A DNA stretch of 64,000 nucleotides from Litoribaculum gwangyangense (GCF_039543505.1 NZ_BAABJW010000004.1:186001-250000); one strand, 5' to 3'; positions 27,281 to 37,083 are shown, counted from the stretch's first letter. Notes: generated by a model from the letters alone, not told the origin. Numbers and translations are program-made.

Positions 27281-28072
27281 ATGAATAAATGCGCGATAGT
27301 TTTTTACTTAGCAATTTGTGTTTTGTTTTCTTCATGTATTACAAATAAAGACCTGGTTTACCTTCAAGATAAAGGTGACAAATCATCCGAAAAATTAATA
27401 CTAAATCAATTACCTAAGCCCTACAGGGTACAAGTTAATGATATATTGAGTATTACAGTAAAAGCATTGGACGAGGAATTAGTTGGTATGTTTAATCCTG
27501 TTGGAGATTTTGGAGGAGCTAATCAAAGCCAAGGCGGTTTGTACTTTAATGGTTTTACGGTTGATTTACACGGAAATATTGAATTTCCTATTTTAGGAAA
27601 AATTAATGTGTTAGGATACACAATTGAGGAAATTAAAGAAAAAGTAGAACAAGAACTTTTAAAACAATACTTTAAAGAATCAGCTGAAATTTTTGTAACT
27701 GTAAAATTACCGGGAGTTCAATATAGCACAGTTGGAGAAATTGGAGCAGGGGTTCATACTGTATTAAAAGATAGGGTAAATATTATTGAGGCTATTGCAA
27801 ATGCTGGAGATATTCCTGTAACTGGAGATAGAAAAGATATATTGATTATAAGACAATACCCAAATGGCCAAAAAATACATCATATTGATTTAACAGATAT
27901 CAATGCTATGCAATCTCCCTATTATTTTATACAGCCAAATGATATCATTTTAGTTAAACCACTAAAGCGCAAAGCTATTGGCGCAGGACAGACCGGTATA
28001 CAAAATTTAACCACAATTGCCTCAATTCTATCAGTGTTGGTGTCAACATATTTTTTAACAAGAAACTTGTAG
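27281..28072 (+). CDS. Wza-like polysaccharide export outer-membrane lipoprotein
   Basis: The outer-membrane exit channel for exported glycans. The 263-aa protein has a lipobox LFSSC with Cys19, then LVYLQDKG, typical of Bacteroidota Wza relatives. The poly_export domain (YRVQVNDILSITVKALD) and a SLBB-type domain (QYSTVGEIGAGVHTV, NIIEAIANAGD) follow, and a C-terminal hydrophobic helix (about 237-258) would line the outer-membrane pore. A GTG in frame at 27260 would add seven residues but overlaps the -7 box, so the ATG at 27281 was chosen. First gene of the locus, 11 bases before the Wzc-like gene. Confidence 0.92.
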   Translation: MNKCAIVFYLAICVLFSSCITNKDLVYLQDKGDKSSEKLILNQLPKPYRVQVNDILSITVKALDEELVGMFNPVGDFGGANQSQGGLYFNGFTVDLHGNIEFPILGKINVLGYTIEEIKEKVEQELLKQYFKESAEIFVTVKLPGVQYSTVGEIGAGVHTVLKDRVNIIEAIANAGDIPVTGDRKDILIIRQYPNGQKIHHIDLTDINAMQSPYYFIQPNDIILVKPLKRKAIGAGQTGIQNLTTIASILSVLVSTYFLTRNL

Positions 28073-28083
28073 AGCTTATAATT

Positions 28084-30558
28084 ATGGAAGAAGAATTTGA
28101 TGTATCAGAGTCACAATCACAACCAGCATTTGATTTTAAAGCTTTTATAATAAGGGTATTAAGTTACTGGAAGTTGTTTTTGTTGTTTATAGGTGTTGGT
28201 ATATTTATTGTTTACCAACAAAATATTCGCACACAACAATCTTACAGACTAAGTACTCAAATTTCTATTGAAGAAGAATCCAACCCGCTATTTACATCAA
28301 CTACAAGTTTAACATTTAATTGGGGGGGTGTTTCGGGTAAAGTACAAACAATTATGAATTCTTTGAGGTCAAGGTCTATTCATGAAAAGGTAGTTGATAA
28401 TTTGGATTTTTACATTACCTATTTAAAGCAATCTAGATTCAGAAAAGATGATATTTACACATATTCACCCTTTAAGATTGATTTAACACCCAACACTAAA
28501 CAGTTGTTGGATATCCCTATAAGGATAACCTTTCTTGAAAATGACATGTATGAGGTTTATATAAATTTTGAATCTAGTTTAGCAAGAACACAGAATTTCA
28601 CTGACAAAAGCAAATCCAGCATAAGTGTTCCAGAAGGTGAATTTAAAAAGCAGTTTGCTTTAAATGAGGACATAAGTCTTCCTTATATAAATGGAATAAT
28701 TTCTATTAGAGAAGATCGAAATGTTGCCCCAAATGAAGAATATTTTTTACAGTTTAATGATTTTGATGTGGTTGTTGGTAAATATAGAGGTAGTTTAAGC
28801 ATTGATAACCCAAAAAATTCTCCCATACTAAACTTAAGTATGGTTGATGTTAACAAAGCTAAAATTGTTGATTACCTGAATGAAACTGTCCAGGTTTTAA
28901 GCGATGAGCAACTTAGCAGGAAAAACCAATTTGTTACCAATACCATAAACTTTATAGATGACCAACTGGATAGAGTAAAAACACAATTGACTTTAAATGC
29001 AGATTCTTTAAATAGGTACAAAGAAGAAAATAGAATTTTTAATCTAAACGATGAAGGCACTTATATAAACAACAAAATCATTTCTTTAGAAGATGCAAAG
29101 GAAAGTAATAAAACAAAACTTGCTTATTATACCAGTTTAAAAAACTATTTGGAAACCAGTGATTCGTTTACTGAAATACCTGCACCTGCAGTAGCAGGTA
29201 TTGAAGATTCCAACATACTCAACAACGTTACAAGAATTAATAGTCTGTCCGTACAAAAATCTAAATATGGATCAACGGTAAGAAAAGACGCCACCATTTT
29301 TGCAGATCTTAATAGGCAGATTGATGGTTTGAAATTGGTTATTTTAGAAAACATCAATTCTGCAACAAATGAAATTAAAAGACTACAAAATTCAATAGAT
29401 ACCAAAATTGCTATTGAAGAATCTAAAATAAGAAAGTTGCCAAAAGCGCAACAGGAATTGTTTGATATACAACGCCAATATTCATTAAGTGAGAGAACTT
29501 ACAATATGTTTTTGTCTAAACGTGGTGAGGCAGATATTATTAAATCAGCAAGTGTTTCAGATATAATGATTATCGATAAAGCGAAAGATACTGGTGCCAT
29601 ACCTATTGATTTAAAATTGAGTTCCCGTTATTTGTTTGCTATTATCGGAGGTATTTTACCTCTACTTTTACTGGCTTTTTTAATAACTTTTTTTGATAAT
29701 AAAATACATAATCCGCAGGTTTTGGAAAATTTATCTAACATTCCCTTATTAGGTGTTGTGGGTAAAAATAACTTGGAAAATAACTTGGCAGTACATTTAA
29801 AGCCAAAATCAACCATAGCCGAAGCATTTAGATCTTTACGGTCTAGCTTGCAATATTTTTATAAAAAGCACAATTTAGAAGGTTCTAAAGCGGTTATGGT
29901 TACATCGTCTGTTAGTGGAGAGGGTAAAACCTTCTGCTCCATTAACATAGCTACTGTTTTTGCCATGAGCGGTAAGAAAACTATTCTGGTAGGATTAGAT
30001 TTAAGAAAGCCTAAAATATTTGGGGATTTTAATATTGAAAATGATATAGGTGTTGTTAATTACTTGATAGGACAAAAAAAGATAGAAGAAGTTACCCAAA
30101 AAACCATGGTTGCAAATTTAGATGTCATTACTTCTGGTCCTATTCCGCCCAACCCGTCTGAACTGCTGATGAATGAAAATATGGATGATTTAATGGAAAC
30201 ATTAAAAAAAGAATATGATTTTATTGTTTTAGATACGCCACCAGTTGGATTGGTTGCCGATGCATTGGAATTAACTCAATATGTTGATGCTACTGTTTAT
30301 ATAATAAGACAAGATTACACCAAAAAAGGTATGATAAGTCTTGTAAATGATAAATATAACAAAGGAGAAATAAAAAATTTAAGCTTTGTTTACAACGGCT
30401 ATAACCAAAAAGGGAAATATGGTTACGGTTATGGCTATGGTTATGGTTATGGCTATGGCTATGGTGCTTATGCCAATGGATATCATGACAATGAAAATTC
30501 TAAAAAAGGATTAATTGAAAAACTAAAAAATTTGTTCATAAAAAGTCGTAGAGTATAG
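28084..30558 (+). CDS. Wzc-like tyrosine autokinase and chain-length regulator
   Basis: An inner-membrane protein controlling polymer length and export. It has a Wzz domain with helices at about 30-48 and 510-530, a periplasmic coiled-coil part between them, and a cytoplasmic BY-kinase domain. The kinase shows Walker A SSVSGEGKTFCS (Lys615), Walker A' TILVGLDLRKPK and Walker B FIVLDTPPVG (Asp717). The C-terminus is a tail of eight Tyr-Gly pairs at 779-794 plus two more tyrosines, the likely autophosphorylation cluster. Length 824 aa. Cycles of tail phosphorylation are expected to open and close the Wza-Wzc complex. The permease gene begins 2 bases after the stop. Confidence 0.93.
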   Translation: MEEEFDVSESQSQPAFDFKAFIIRVLSYWKLFLLFIGVGIFIVYQQNIRTQQSYRLSTQISIEEESNPLFTSTTSLTFNWGGVSGKVQTIMNSLRSRSIHEKVVDNLDFYITYLKQSRFRKDDIYTYSPFKIDLTPNTKQLLDIPIRITFLENDMYEVYINFESSLARTQNFTDKSKSSISVPEGEFKKQFALNEDISLPYINGIISIREDRNVAPNEEYFLQFNDFDVVVGKYRGSLSIDNPKNSPILNLSMVDVNKAKIVDYLNETVQVLSDEQLSRKNQFVTNTINFIDDQLDRVKTQLTLNADSLNRYKEENRIFNLNDEGTYINNKIISLEDAKESNKTKLAYYTSLKNYLETSDSFTEIPAPAVAGIEDSNILNNVTRINSLSVQKSKYGSTVRKDATIFADLNRQIDGLKLVILENINSATNEIKRLQNSIDTKIAIEESKIRKLPKAQQELFDIQRQYSLSERTYNMFLSKRGEADIIKSASVSDIMIIDKAKDTGAIPIDLKLSSRYLFAIIGGILPLLLLAFLITFFDNKIHNPQVLENLSNIPLLGVVGKNNLENNLAVHLKPKSTIAEAFRSLRSSLQYFYKKHNLEGSKAVMVTSSVSGEGKTFCSINIATVFAMSGKKTILVGLDLRKPKIFGDFNIENDIGVVNYLIGQKKIEEVTQKTMVANLDVITSGPIPPNPSELLMNENMDDLMETLKKEYDFIVLDTPPVGLVADALELTQYVDATVYIIRQDYTKKGMISLVNDKYNKGEIKNLSFVYNGYNQKGKYGYGYGYGYGYGYGYGAYANGYHDNENSKKGLIEKLKNLFIKSRRV
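30418..30465 (+). repeat. Hexanucleotide repeat encoding the Tyr-Gly tail of Wzc
   Basis: Eight tandem copies of TAYGGY (Tyr-Gly codons), mostly TATGGT and TATGGC, within the 3' end of the autokinase gene. Copy-number change by slippage would add or remove Tyr-Gly pairs without shifting the frame. Confidence 0.85.
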
Positions 30559-30559
30559 G

Positions 30560-31399
30560 TTGGAGACTAGAATTTATAAAAAAGAAAACAATGTAAGTGT
30601 TTTCAAAATATTAAAGCAAAGTTTAAGAGACATATATGCCTCTAGGTTTTTAGCTCGTCAATTGGCCGAACGGGATATTAAGGCACAATATAGACAATCC
30701 TATTTGGGAATCATTTGGGCATTTATAGCACCAATTACAACCGCAATTGTCTGGATATTTTTAAGTAACACAGGAACAGTAACACTTTCTGATACTGGAG
30801 TGCCATATCCGGTTTATGCATTTTCAGGTACCTTAATATGGTCGATATTCAAAGAGGCATTAACAACGCCCACAAATAGTACAAATAGTGCTAAAAGCAT
30901 TTTAAGCAAAATTAATTTCCCAAAAGAAGCTCTAGTAGTTTCAGGTATCTACAAAATGCTTTTTGATAGTGCATTTAAAATTGGTTTACTTATAATTTTA
31001 ATGATTATTTACAAAGTAGGCTTTCATATTAACATGATGTTTTTTCCATTGGGACTACTAGCAATAATAGTGTTGGGAAATACAATTGGATTGATTTTAA
31101 CGCCCTTTAGTATGTTGTATACTGATGTAGGTAGAATTGTAAATTTAGGATTGTCATTGTTCATGTACATTACTCCTGTAGTTTATACCATACCTGAAAC
31201 AGGATTGATGAAAACACTAATGAATATTAACCCTTTGACACCAATTATGGAAGTTACCCGTACAATGCTTTTGGGTGGCGATTTTATTTATCTTAATTGG
31301 TATTTTTTGGTATTGGCTATAAGCTTGCCATTTTTACTAATAGGTTTGGTTTGGTATCGTATTTCAATACCAATAGTTGTTGAAAGGTCAAATGCATAA
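30560..31399 (+). CDS. ABC-2 type polysaccharide/polyol phosphate export permease (Wzm-like)
   Basis: Inner-membrane half of an ABC glycan exporter. The 279-aa protein has a cytoplasmic N-terminus with RDIKAQYRQSYLGIIWAFIAP, the amphipathic entry of this permease family, and six hydrophobic segments. NPLTPIMEVTRTMLLGG near residue 220-236 is another family motif. It starts with TTG at 30560 only one base after the autokinase stop, and no in-frame ATG precedes the conserved N-terminus. It pairs with the Wzt-like ATPase gene immediately downstream. Its job is to move lipid-linked glycan across the inner membrane. Confidence 0.9.
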   Translation: METRIYKKENNVSVFKILKQSLRDIYASRFLARQLAERDIKAQYRQSYLGIIWAFIAPITTAIVWIFLSNTGTVTLSDTGVPYPVYAFSGTLIWSIFKEALTTPTNSTNSAKSILSKINFPKEALVVSGIYKMLFDSAFKIGLLIILMIIYKVGFHINMMFFPLGLLAIIVLGNTIGLILTPFSMLYTDVGRIVNLGLSLFMYITPVVYTIPETGLMKTLMNINPLTPIMEVTRTMLLGGDFIYLNWYFLVLAISLPFLLIGLVWYRISIPIVVERSNA

Positions 31400-31400
31400 T

Positions 31401-32609
31401 ATGGATAATAACGATTTATTGGTTAAAGTTGAAGGTCTAAGCAAAAAGTTTTGTAAAGATTTAAAGACAAGCCTATGGTACGGTATTATTGATTTAATAG
31501 GTGGTTTGAAATCCAATAACAAAGTGCGTTTGTTGCGCACTAAAGAGTTCTGGGCATTAAAGGATATTAACTTTGAACTTCGCCGCGGGGAATGCTTGGG
31601 GTTAATAGGTCACAACGGCGCAGGAAAATCTACGTTATTAAAAATTTTAAATGGCTTAATAAATCCAGATGCAGGTACTATCACTATCAAAGGTCGTGTT
31701 GGGGCATTAATCGAATTGGGGGCAGGATTTAACCCTATTTTAAGTGGTAGGGAAAATATTTATAATAATGGCGCAATATTGGGTTTTACTCGTAAAGAGA
31801 TAGATAGTAAATTAAATGAAATTATAGCGTTTGCAGAATTAGAGGAATTTATTGACATGCCTGTACAAAATTACAGCAGTGGTATGAAAGTACGTTTAGG
31901 TTTTGCTGTGGCAGCACAAATGGAACCTGATGTGCTTATTATTGATGAGGTTTTGGCGGTAGGTGATATTGGATTTCGTGTAAAATGTTTTAACAGAATT
32001 TCAGAGTTACTTAATAAATGTGCAGTTATTTTTGTCAGCCATTCCATGCCTCAAGTGGCTAGGATAAGTACTCATGTAATGCATATAAAAAAAGGAGTTG
32101 TTAATTATTTTGGAATAGATATTGCCTATGGTTTAAGTATTTATAATCAAGATTTTACCATTGAGGATACTACAATAATTGGTGAGGATATTAAAATTAA
32201 CTCTTTTTTATTATCAGATAATGAAGGAAGAGAAAAAACGACTTTTTCTGCATCTGAAAGAATGTGTTTAAAATTAAACTTGGTTAATAATTCTGATTAT
32301 AAAAATTATTTTATTAGTGTAGTTATTATGGATGCTAATTTAAATGGAGTAGCTTCTATCAACTCTTTGAGTCAAAATTTAAAATTTGATAAAACCAGCT
32401 ATTCAACAGAAGTTAAATTTGAAAATGTTTTTACACCTGGCAGGTATGCAATAAATATTTATTTTGTAGAAAACATAAATTCTCATGAATATAAATTTGG
32501 TAAAACGTTAAGTAATTACAGGAATTTATGCCATTTTGAGAGTACAGGAGGGGTATTGGTGGGTACTGTACCCGTACAATTAAACTCAGAGTGGATTAAA
32601 ACAATCTGA
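31401..32609 (+). CDS. ABC transporter ATPase with C-terminal glycan-binding domain (Wzt-like)
   Basis: Energises the Wzm-like permease. The nucleotide-binding domain has Walker A GHNGAGKST (Lys76), the Wzt-type LIELGAGFNPILSGRENIY, signature YSSGMKVRL and Walker B VLIIDEVLAVGD. A C-terminal beta-rich domain of about 150 residues (255-402) is the Wzt-C type that recognises the finished O-antigen in known systems. Start: the long frame begins at a TTG (31377) inside the permease gene; ATGs at 31392 and 31401 are both possible. 31401, one base after the permease stop, gives the best N-terminus (MDNNDLLVKVEGLSKKF). Confidence 0.92.
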   Translation: MDNNDLLVKVEGLSKKFCKDLKTSLWYGIIDLIGGLKSNNKVRLLRTKEFWALKDINFELRRGECLGLIGHNGAGKSTLLKILNGLINPDAGTITIKGRVGALIELGAGFNPILSGRENIYNNGAILGFTRKEIDSKLNEIIAFAELEEFIDMPVQNYSSGMKVRLGFAVAAQMEPDVLIIDEVLAVGDIGFRVKCFNRISELLNKCAVIFVSHSMPQVARISTHVMHIKKGVVNYFGIDIAYGLSIYNQDFTIEDTTIIGEDIKINSFLLSDNEGREKTTFSASERMCLKLNLVNNSDYKNYFISVVIMDANLNGVASINSLSQNLKFDKTSYSTEVKFENVFTPGRYAINIYFVENINSHEYKFGKTLSNYRNLCHFESTGGVLVGTVPVQLNSEWIKTI

Positions 32610-32613
32610 ATTA

Positions 32614-34854
32614 ATGAAGCTTAAACACAAACTGTTTAGAATAAAAGAAATAGCTAGAAAAAAAATTGCCAGCTTCAAAAACGACTTCTTATTTTTTAAA
32701 AAGCTATATTTTGGAAAAAAGAGTACATTTTCAACTCAAGTTTTAGATAGTTCTTCTAAGCCAACAGTTTTGAATCTCAATATAATAGACAGTTGTAATT
32801 CTAAATGCACGATGTGTAATATTTGGAAACGTGATGAAGCTCTAGAGATTACTCCAGAGCAATTAAAAAAAGTACTCTTGGATGACTTTTTTTCAGAGTT
32901 GGAGCATGTAGGTGTTACTGGAGGTGAACCTACTTTAAGAGAAGATTTGCCAGATGTTTATCAGAAAATTATTGACGCATTACCCAATATAAAAGGATTA
33001 AGTATTATTACTAATGCCATAATTGAAGCTGATGTAAAAAAAAGAATTTTAGAAGTAAAAGGGGTTTGTGATAGCCATAATGTACCATTTTCTGCTATGA
33101 TATCCATTGATGGGGTCGATAAGGTCCATGATAATGTTAGAGGTACAAAAGGTAACTTCAAAACGGCTATTTCTGTATATAATTATTTAAAATATGAATT
33201 GAAAATACCAGTAGAATTTGGTTGTACAATATCAAAAATTAATGTGTGGGATGCTGACGACCTTTTGTTTTATGCGAAACAAAATAATATGTATGGGAGA
33301 TTTAGAGTAGCTGAGACCATAAACAGGCTTTACAATCAGGATAGGGGTAAAGTAATTCGTAATTTTGATGAAGACGAAACCTATAATTTGTTGTTGTTTT
33401 TCGAAAAATTAAAACATTCATTTGAACCCAATGATATTTACAGACGAACTTATTCAAGTATTCAAAACATCCTAAAAGGAGGCAATAGATTAATTGGTTG
33501 TCCTTATCATAATAAAGGCGTGGTTCTTGGGTCTAAGGGTCAACTAAGTTATTGTGCTCCAAAATCAAAAGAAATTGGAAATGCTTTTGAGCAATCTCCA
33601 CAGATAATTTACAAGGAACAATTAGAAGAGAAAAGAAGAATTCTTAAAGAAAACTGCAAAAATTGTATTCATGATTATCATGCTCCTATTACACAACATG
33701 AAGTGGAACTTCAACAAAACGAGATATTTTTCAATAAATATTTAAAAATTGAACAATTAAATAAAATAGTTTCTATAGCAAGATTAGTAAAAAAAATCCC
33801 AAAATCAAATTCGCTAAAGCGAATTTTTATAATGGGTTGGTATGGCACTGAAACAGTTGGTGATAAAGCTATTTTGGCTGGAATAATAGATTATTATAAA
33901 TCAGAATTCAAAGGTGAAGTTGAGTTTGTTATTGGTAGTATATATCCATTTATTACAAAAAGAACTTGTTATGAATTATCTATAAATGCAACAGTTGTGT
34001 CAACAAAAACTTTTGAGCTTCTAGCTTATTCAAAAAGTTCGGATGTTATCGTAATGGGAGGAGGTCCTTTAATGGATATAAATGAACTATTTATACCCTT
34101 ATTAGGGTTTAAAGTTGCAAAAGCTTATGGAAACAAAACAGTTGTTTTTGGTTGCGGTATAGGACCTTTAAAGTCTAAAAAATTTGAAAAAGCCGTTAAA
34201 AATATTTTGCAATATAGTGATGAAATAAAGCTGAGAGACCAGATAAGTATTGAAATTGCCAAATCTTATGGTATAACTAAACATATTGAATACTTTGGAG
34301 ATCCAGCTAAGAAATATTTATTAACAATCAAGGATAACCTAGTTGTTGAAAAAGAAAACATCATAACCTGTTATTTAAGAGATTGGACTTTTGAATATTT
34401 TAATGGAACCAAAAATGAATTTTTAGTTAAAAAAAGTAGATTTGAAGAGGGTTTGGCAAGTTTAATTAAAAAACAAGCAAATGATAAAAATGTTAAGAGA
34501 ATAGAATTTCATCATATGCACAATTTTGTAATAGGTAACGATGATCGTGATTTTTCACGTTACTTTATTCAGAAATATTTTAATAATGATGAAAGAGTGG
34601 TGTTCAATAAAAAGTTATCCACAGTTAATAGTATTTCAGAATCCATGAAAAAATCAAGTTTAAATATTTGTATGCGGTTTCATTCGGTCTTATTTGCTCA
34701 CACCTTAGAAACCAATTTTATAGCAATAGATTATACACTAGGAGGTAAAATTTACAATTATCTTTTAGACCATGAGTGTTTATCTAAACTATGGAAAGTA
34801 GAAGATATTATAAAAAACAATAATAATCAAAAACATGATTTGCAAGATTTGTAA
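32614..34854 (+). CDS. Radical SAM domain fused to polysaccharide pyruvyltransferase domain
   Basis: A 746-aa two-domain protein. Residues about 50-360 form a radical SAM enzyme: CNSKCTMCNIW gives the iron-sulfur ligands Cys61, Cys65 and Cys68, and GVTGGEPTLRED is the SAM-binding GGE motif. Cys296, Cys314, Cys348 and Cys351 form a SPASM/twitch-like set for a second cluster. Residues about 403-746 are a polysaccharide pyruvyltransferase-type domain: GWYGTETVGDKAILAG at the start, VIVMGGGPLMD in the middle and MRFHSVLFAHT near the end. The likely job is modification of a sugar or glycan precursor, with radical chemistry and ketal formation in one polypeptide. The combined reaction cannot be named. 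Confidence 0.85.
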   Translation: MKLKHKLFRIKEIARKKIASFKNDFLFFKKLYFGKKSTFSTQVLDSSSKPTVLNLNIIDSCNSKCTMCNIWKRDEALEITPEQLKKVLLDDFFSELEHVGVTGGEPTLREDLPDVYQKIIDALPNIKGLSIITNAIIEADVKKRILEVKGVCDSHNVPFSAMISIDGVDKVHDNVRGTKGNFKTAISVYNYLKYELKIPVEFGCTISKINVWDADDLLFYAKQNNMYGRFRVAETINRLYNQDRGKVIRNFDEDETYNLLLFFEKLKHSFEPNDIYRRTYSSIQNILKGGNRLIGCPYHNKGVVLGSKGQLSYCAPKSKEIGNAFEQSPQIIYKEQLEEKRRILKENCKNCIHDYHAPITQHEVELQQNEIFFNKYLKIEQLNKIVSIARLVKKIPKSNSLKRIFIMGWYGTETVGDKAILAGIIDYYKSEFKGEVEFVIGSIYPFITKRTCYELSINATVVSTKTFELLAYSKSSDVIVMGGGPLMDINELFIPLLGFKVAKAYGNKTVVFGCGIGPLKSKKFEKAVKNILQYSDEIKLRDQISIEIAKSYGITKHIEYFGDPAKKYLLTIKDNLVVEKENIITCYLRDWTFEYFNGTKNEFLVKKSRFEEGLASLIKKQANDKNVKRIEFHHMHNFVIGNDDRDFSRYFIQKYFNNDERVVFNKKLSTVNSISESMKKSSLNICMRFHSVLFAHTLETNFIAIDYTLGGKIYNYLLDHECLSKLWKVEDIIKNNNNQKHDLQDL

Positions 34855-35812
34855 ATATGAAATAAATCCAAGATTATTACTAAAAAGCAATGTAAATTTT
34901 GGTGATATTCATCGTTGCCCAAAATGTAAAATAACATTTACTTATCCTCAGCCTGATGCTAATACTTTAAATGATTATTACAATGGAATGTATTCTGATT
35001 TGACTATTTCATTTGATGATAAAAAAATGAAATGGGCACAACGTTCAATGCAAGGTTATTTAAAAGTATTAAAAAAGCTAAATGTTGAACTTAAACAAGA
35101 AGTAACTTTTTTAGATTTAGGAGGAGGTCTTGGTTATTATACAAAAGCTGCAGCTGAAAATAATTTACACTCCATATTGGTTGAAAAAGATCCAGTATCA
35201 GTCCAATTTGCAAAAAAACATTTAAAACTTGAAAATATTATTGAAAAGGATTTATATGAATTTTTCAATTCAAACGATAAGCAGTATGATATAGTTTTTT
35301 TTAGGCATGTAATAGAACATGTTAATGATCCCTACTCAATTATTCAAGGAATATCAAGCCTATTAAAAACCAACGGTATATTGATTATCGAAACTGATAA
35401 CAATGCTGGTATTGAGCTACTAATTAAAGATGGGGTCAATAAGTTTTATGTAGATTTATATAAAAAAAGTTTTGATAATGTATCATTCATAAACTTATTA
35501 ATCAAAAGACCGTTCGCAGTTGACCCACCACGGCATTTATTTGGTTTTAGAATGAAAAATTTGTCAATGTTGCTAAAATCACTAAACCTTTACCCAAAAG
35601 AGAAAATTCATTATCGTCTTGGTCATCCAATATACTGGCCAAATATACCATCACCCAACATTAAACAAATTATAAAGTCATTTTTAAAACTAAATTTGAG
35701 AACCTGTTTTAAATTGATTTTATCATATATGAATTTTATCATTAGAAAATTCTTAGAATTAATAGGTCTCTCCTCGGGAATTTGCATTTATGCCCAAAAA
35801 CTATCCAAATGA
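34835..35812 (+). CDS. SAM-dependent methyltransferase with N-terminal zinc ribbon
   Basis: A 325-aa protein with Cys3, Cys6, Cys28 and Cys31 as an N-terminal zinc ribbon (ICKIC and RCPKCK), then QPDANTLNDYYNGMY and a Methyltransf_23 domain with motif I TFLDLGGGLGYYTKAA near 91-106 and FFRHVIEHVNDP. Proteins of this layout are common in surface-glycan loci and are thought to C- or O-methylate nucleotide-linked sugars or glycans. The gene overlaps the end of the fusion gene by 20 bases and the next gene starts inside its stop codon, so all three are coupled. Confidence 0.85.
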   Translation: MICKICKYEINPRLLLKSNVNFGDIHRCPKCKITFTYPQPDANTLNDYYNGMYSDLTISFDDKKMKWAQRSMQGYLKVLKKLNVELKQEVTFLDLGGGLGYYTKAAAENNLHSILVEKDPVSVQFAKKHLKLENIIEKDLYEFFNSNDKQYDIVFFRHVIEHVNDPYSIIQGISSLLKTNGILIIETDNNAGIELLIKDGVNKFYVDLYKKSFDNVSFINLLIKRPFAVDPPRHLFGFRMKNLSMLLKSLNLYPKEKIHYRLGHPIYWPNIPSPNIKQIIKSFLKLNLRTCFKLILSYMNFIIRKFLELIGLSSGICIYAQKLSK

Positions 35813-37083
35813 AAATATTATTGGTAAACACATACGACAGAGGTGGAGCTGCAAATGCCTGTTTACGGTTGCATGGAGGTCTTATAAAGGAAGGATTCCA
35901 TTCTCATCTTCTTTTAAGGGATAAATCAAAAAACATCCCTTTTGCTAATGTTTTCAAGCCGAAAAAAACTAAGCAAAGCTTAGTAAAAAAGCTATTTAAT
36001 AGATACATAAAAACTCAAAAAAAATATAAATCAAAACAATCTAGACAAGACCTTTTTCTTCAAACAAGGGATATTAGTTTAGAACTATTTAGTTATCCAA
36101 ATTCAAATTTTGATATTACTCAATCAAAATCCTATAAGGAGGCAGATATTATTAATTTACATTGGGTTGCTGATTTTTTAGATTATAAATCTTTTTTTAA
36201 AAAAAACACAAAACCAGTTGTATGGACCATACATGATATGAATCCATTCACTGGAGGCGAACATTATACTGAAAAATATTTAGGAATTAATGATGAGGGT
36301 TTTCCTATACCTAGAGTTGTTTCTGAGAAAGAAAAAAAAGAGTTCAAAAAAAACGTTAACTTAAAACTTAAAGCTTTAAAAAAAGTAAAAAACTTACACA
36401 TTGTAACTTTAAATAATTGGATGTACGCAGAGGCAAAAAAAAGTGACGTATTTAAAAAGTTTCCTATTCATATTATTCCCAACGGAATAGATTCCTCCGT
36501 TTTTAAAATAATAGATAAAAATTATGCTCGAGGTTCATTAGGACTTCCAATGGATAAAAAAATCATTTTATTTGTAGCCGATTCCATTGATAATAGCCGT
36601 AAAGGTTTCACATATCTTAAAAAAGCTTTTGAAAAGTTAGGTAACAAAAATTTGGTATTGTGTGCTATTGGGCATTTAAATAAAGAAATTAAAGTCTCAG
36701 AAAAAATAATTGAACTAGGTCTAATTGAGGATGAAAATGTTATGTGTAATATTTATAATGCTTCAGATGTATTTGTTATTCCTTCTTTGATGGATAATTT
36801 GCCCAATACTGTATTAGAGTCTTTATTATGTGGAACGCCAGTAATAGGTTTTCCCGTTGGTGGAATACCTGACATATTAATTGATGGAGAAAACGGATTT
36901 ATTTCTAGTGAGATTAGTGTTCAATCACTAGTAAATACTATTAACAAATTTATTAAGAACGAACACTTATTTGATAAGCAAATTATCAGACAAAAGGCTC
37001 TTAAAAATTATGCTCTAACTTTACAAGTGAAATCATATATTCAACTATTCAATAGTATTCAGGGCAAAAAAACTAGTTTTTAA
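35809..37083 (+). CDS. Glycosyltransferase family 4
   Basis: A GT-B fold sugar transferase. With the ATG at 35809 (MKILLVNTYDRGGAANAC) the protein has 424 aa; the nine residues before it in the longer frame are out of character and this start overlaps the previous stop as ATGA. The N-terminal half has NLHWVADFLDYKSF and VVWTIHDMNPFTGG, seen in WcaC-type enzymes. The C-terminal half has the donor site IPSLMDNLPNTVLESLLCGTPV, where Asp replaces the first Glu of the usual ExxxxxxxE motif. Donor and acceptor are unknown. Confidence 0.88.
   Translation: MKILLVNTYDRGGAANACLRLHGGLIKEGFHSHLLLRDKSKNIPFANVFKPKKTKQSLVKKLFNRYIKTQKKYKSKQSRQDLFLQTRDISLELFSYPNSNFDITQSKSYKEADIINLHWVADFLDYKSFFKKNTKPVVWTIHDMNPFTGGEHYTEKYLGINDEGFPIPRVVSEKEKKEFKKNVNLKLKALKKVKNLHIVTLNNWMYAEAKKSDVFKKFPIHIIPNGIDSSVFKIIDKNYARGSLGLPMDKKIILFVADSIDNSRKGFTYLKKAFEKLGNKNLVLCAIGHLNKEIKVSEKIIELGLIEDENVMCNIYNASDVFVIPSLMDNLPNTVLESLLCGTPVIGFPVGGIPDILIDGENGFISSEISVQSLVNTINKFIKNEHLFDKQIIRQKALKNYALTLQVKSYIQLFNSIQGKKTSF

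Noticed and set aside
31377..31400. Longer N-terminus of the Wzt-like ATPase
   Set aside because: It begins at TTG inside the permease gene and adds residues not seen in Wzt proteins. The ATGs at 31392 and 31401 fit better.
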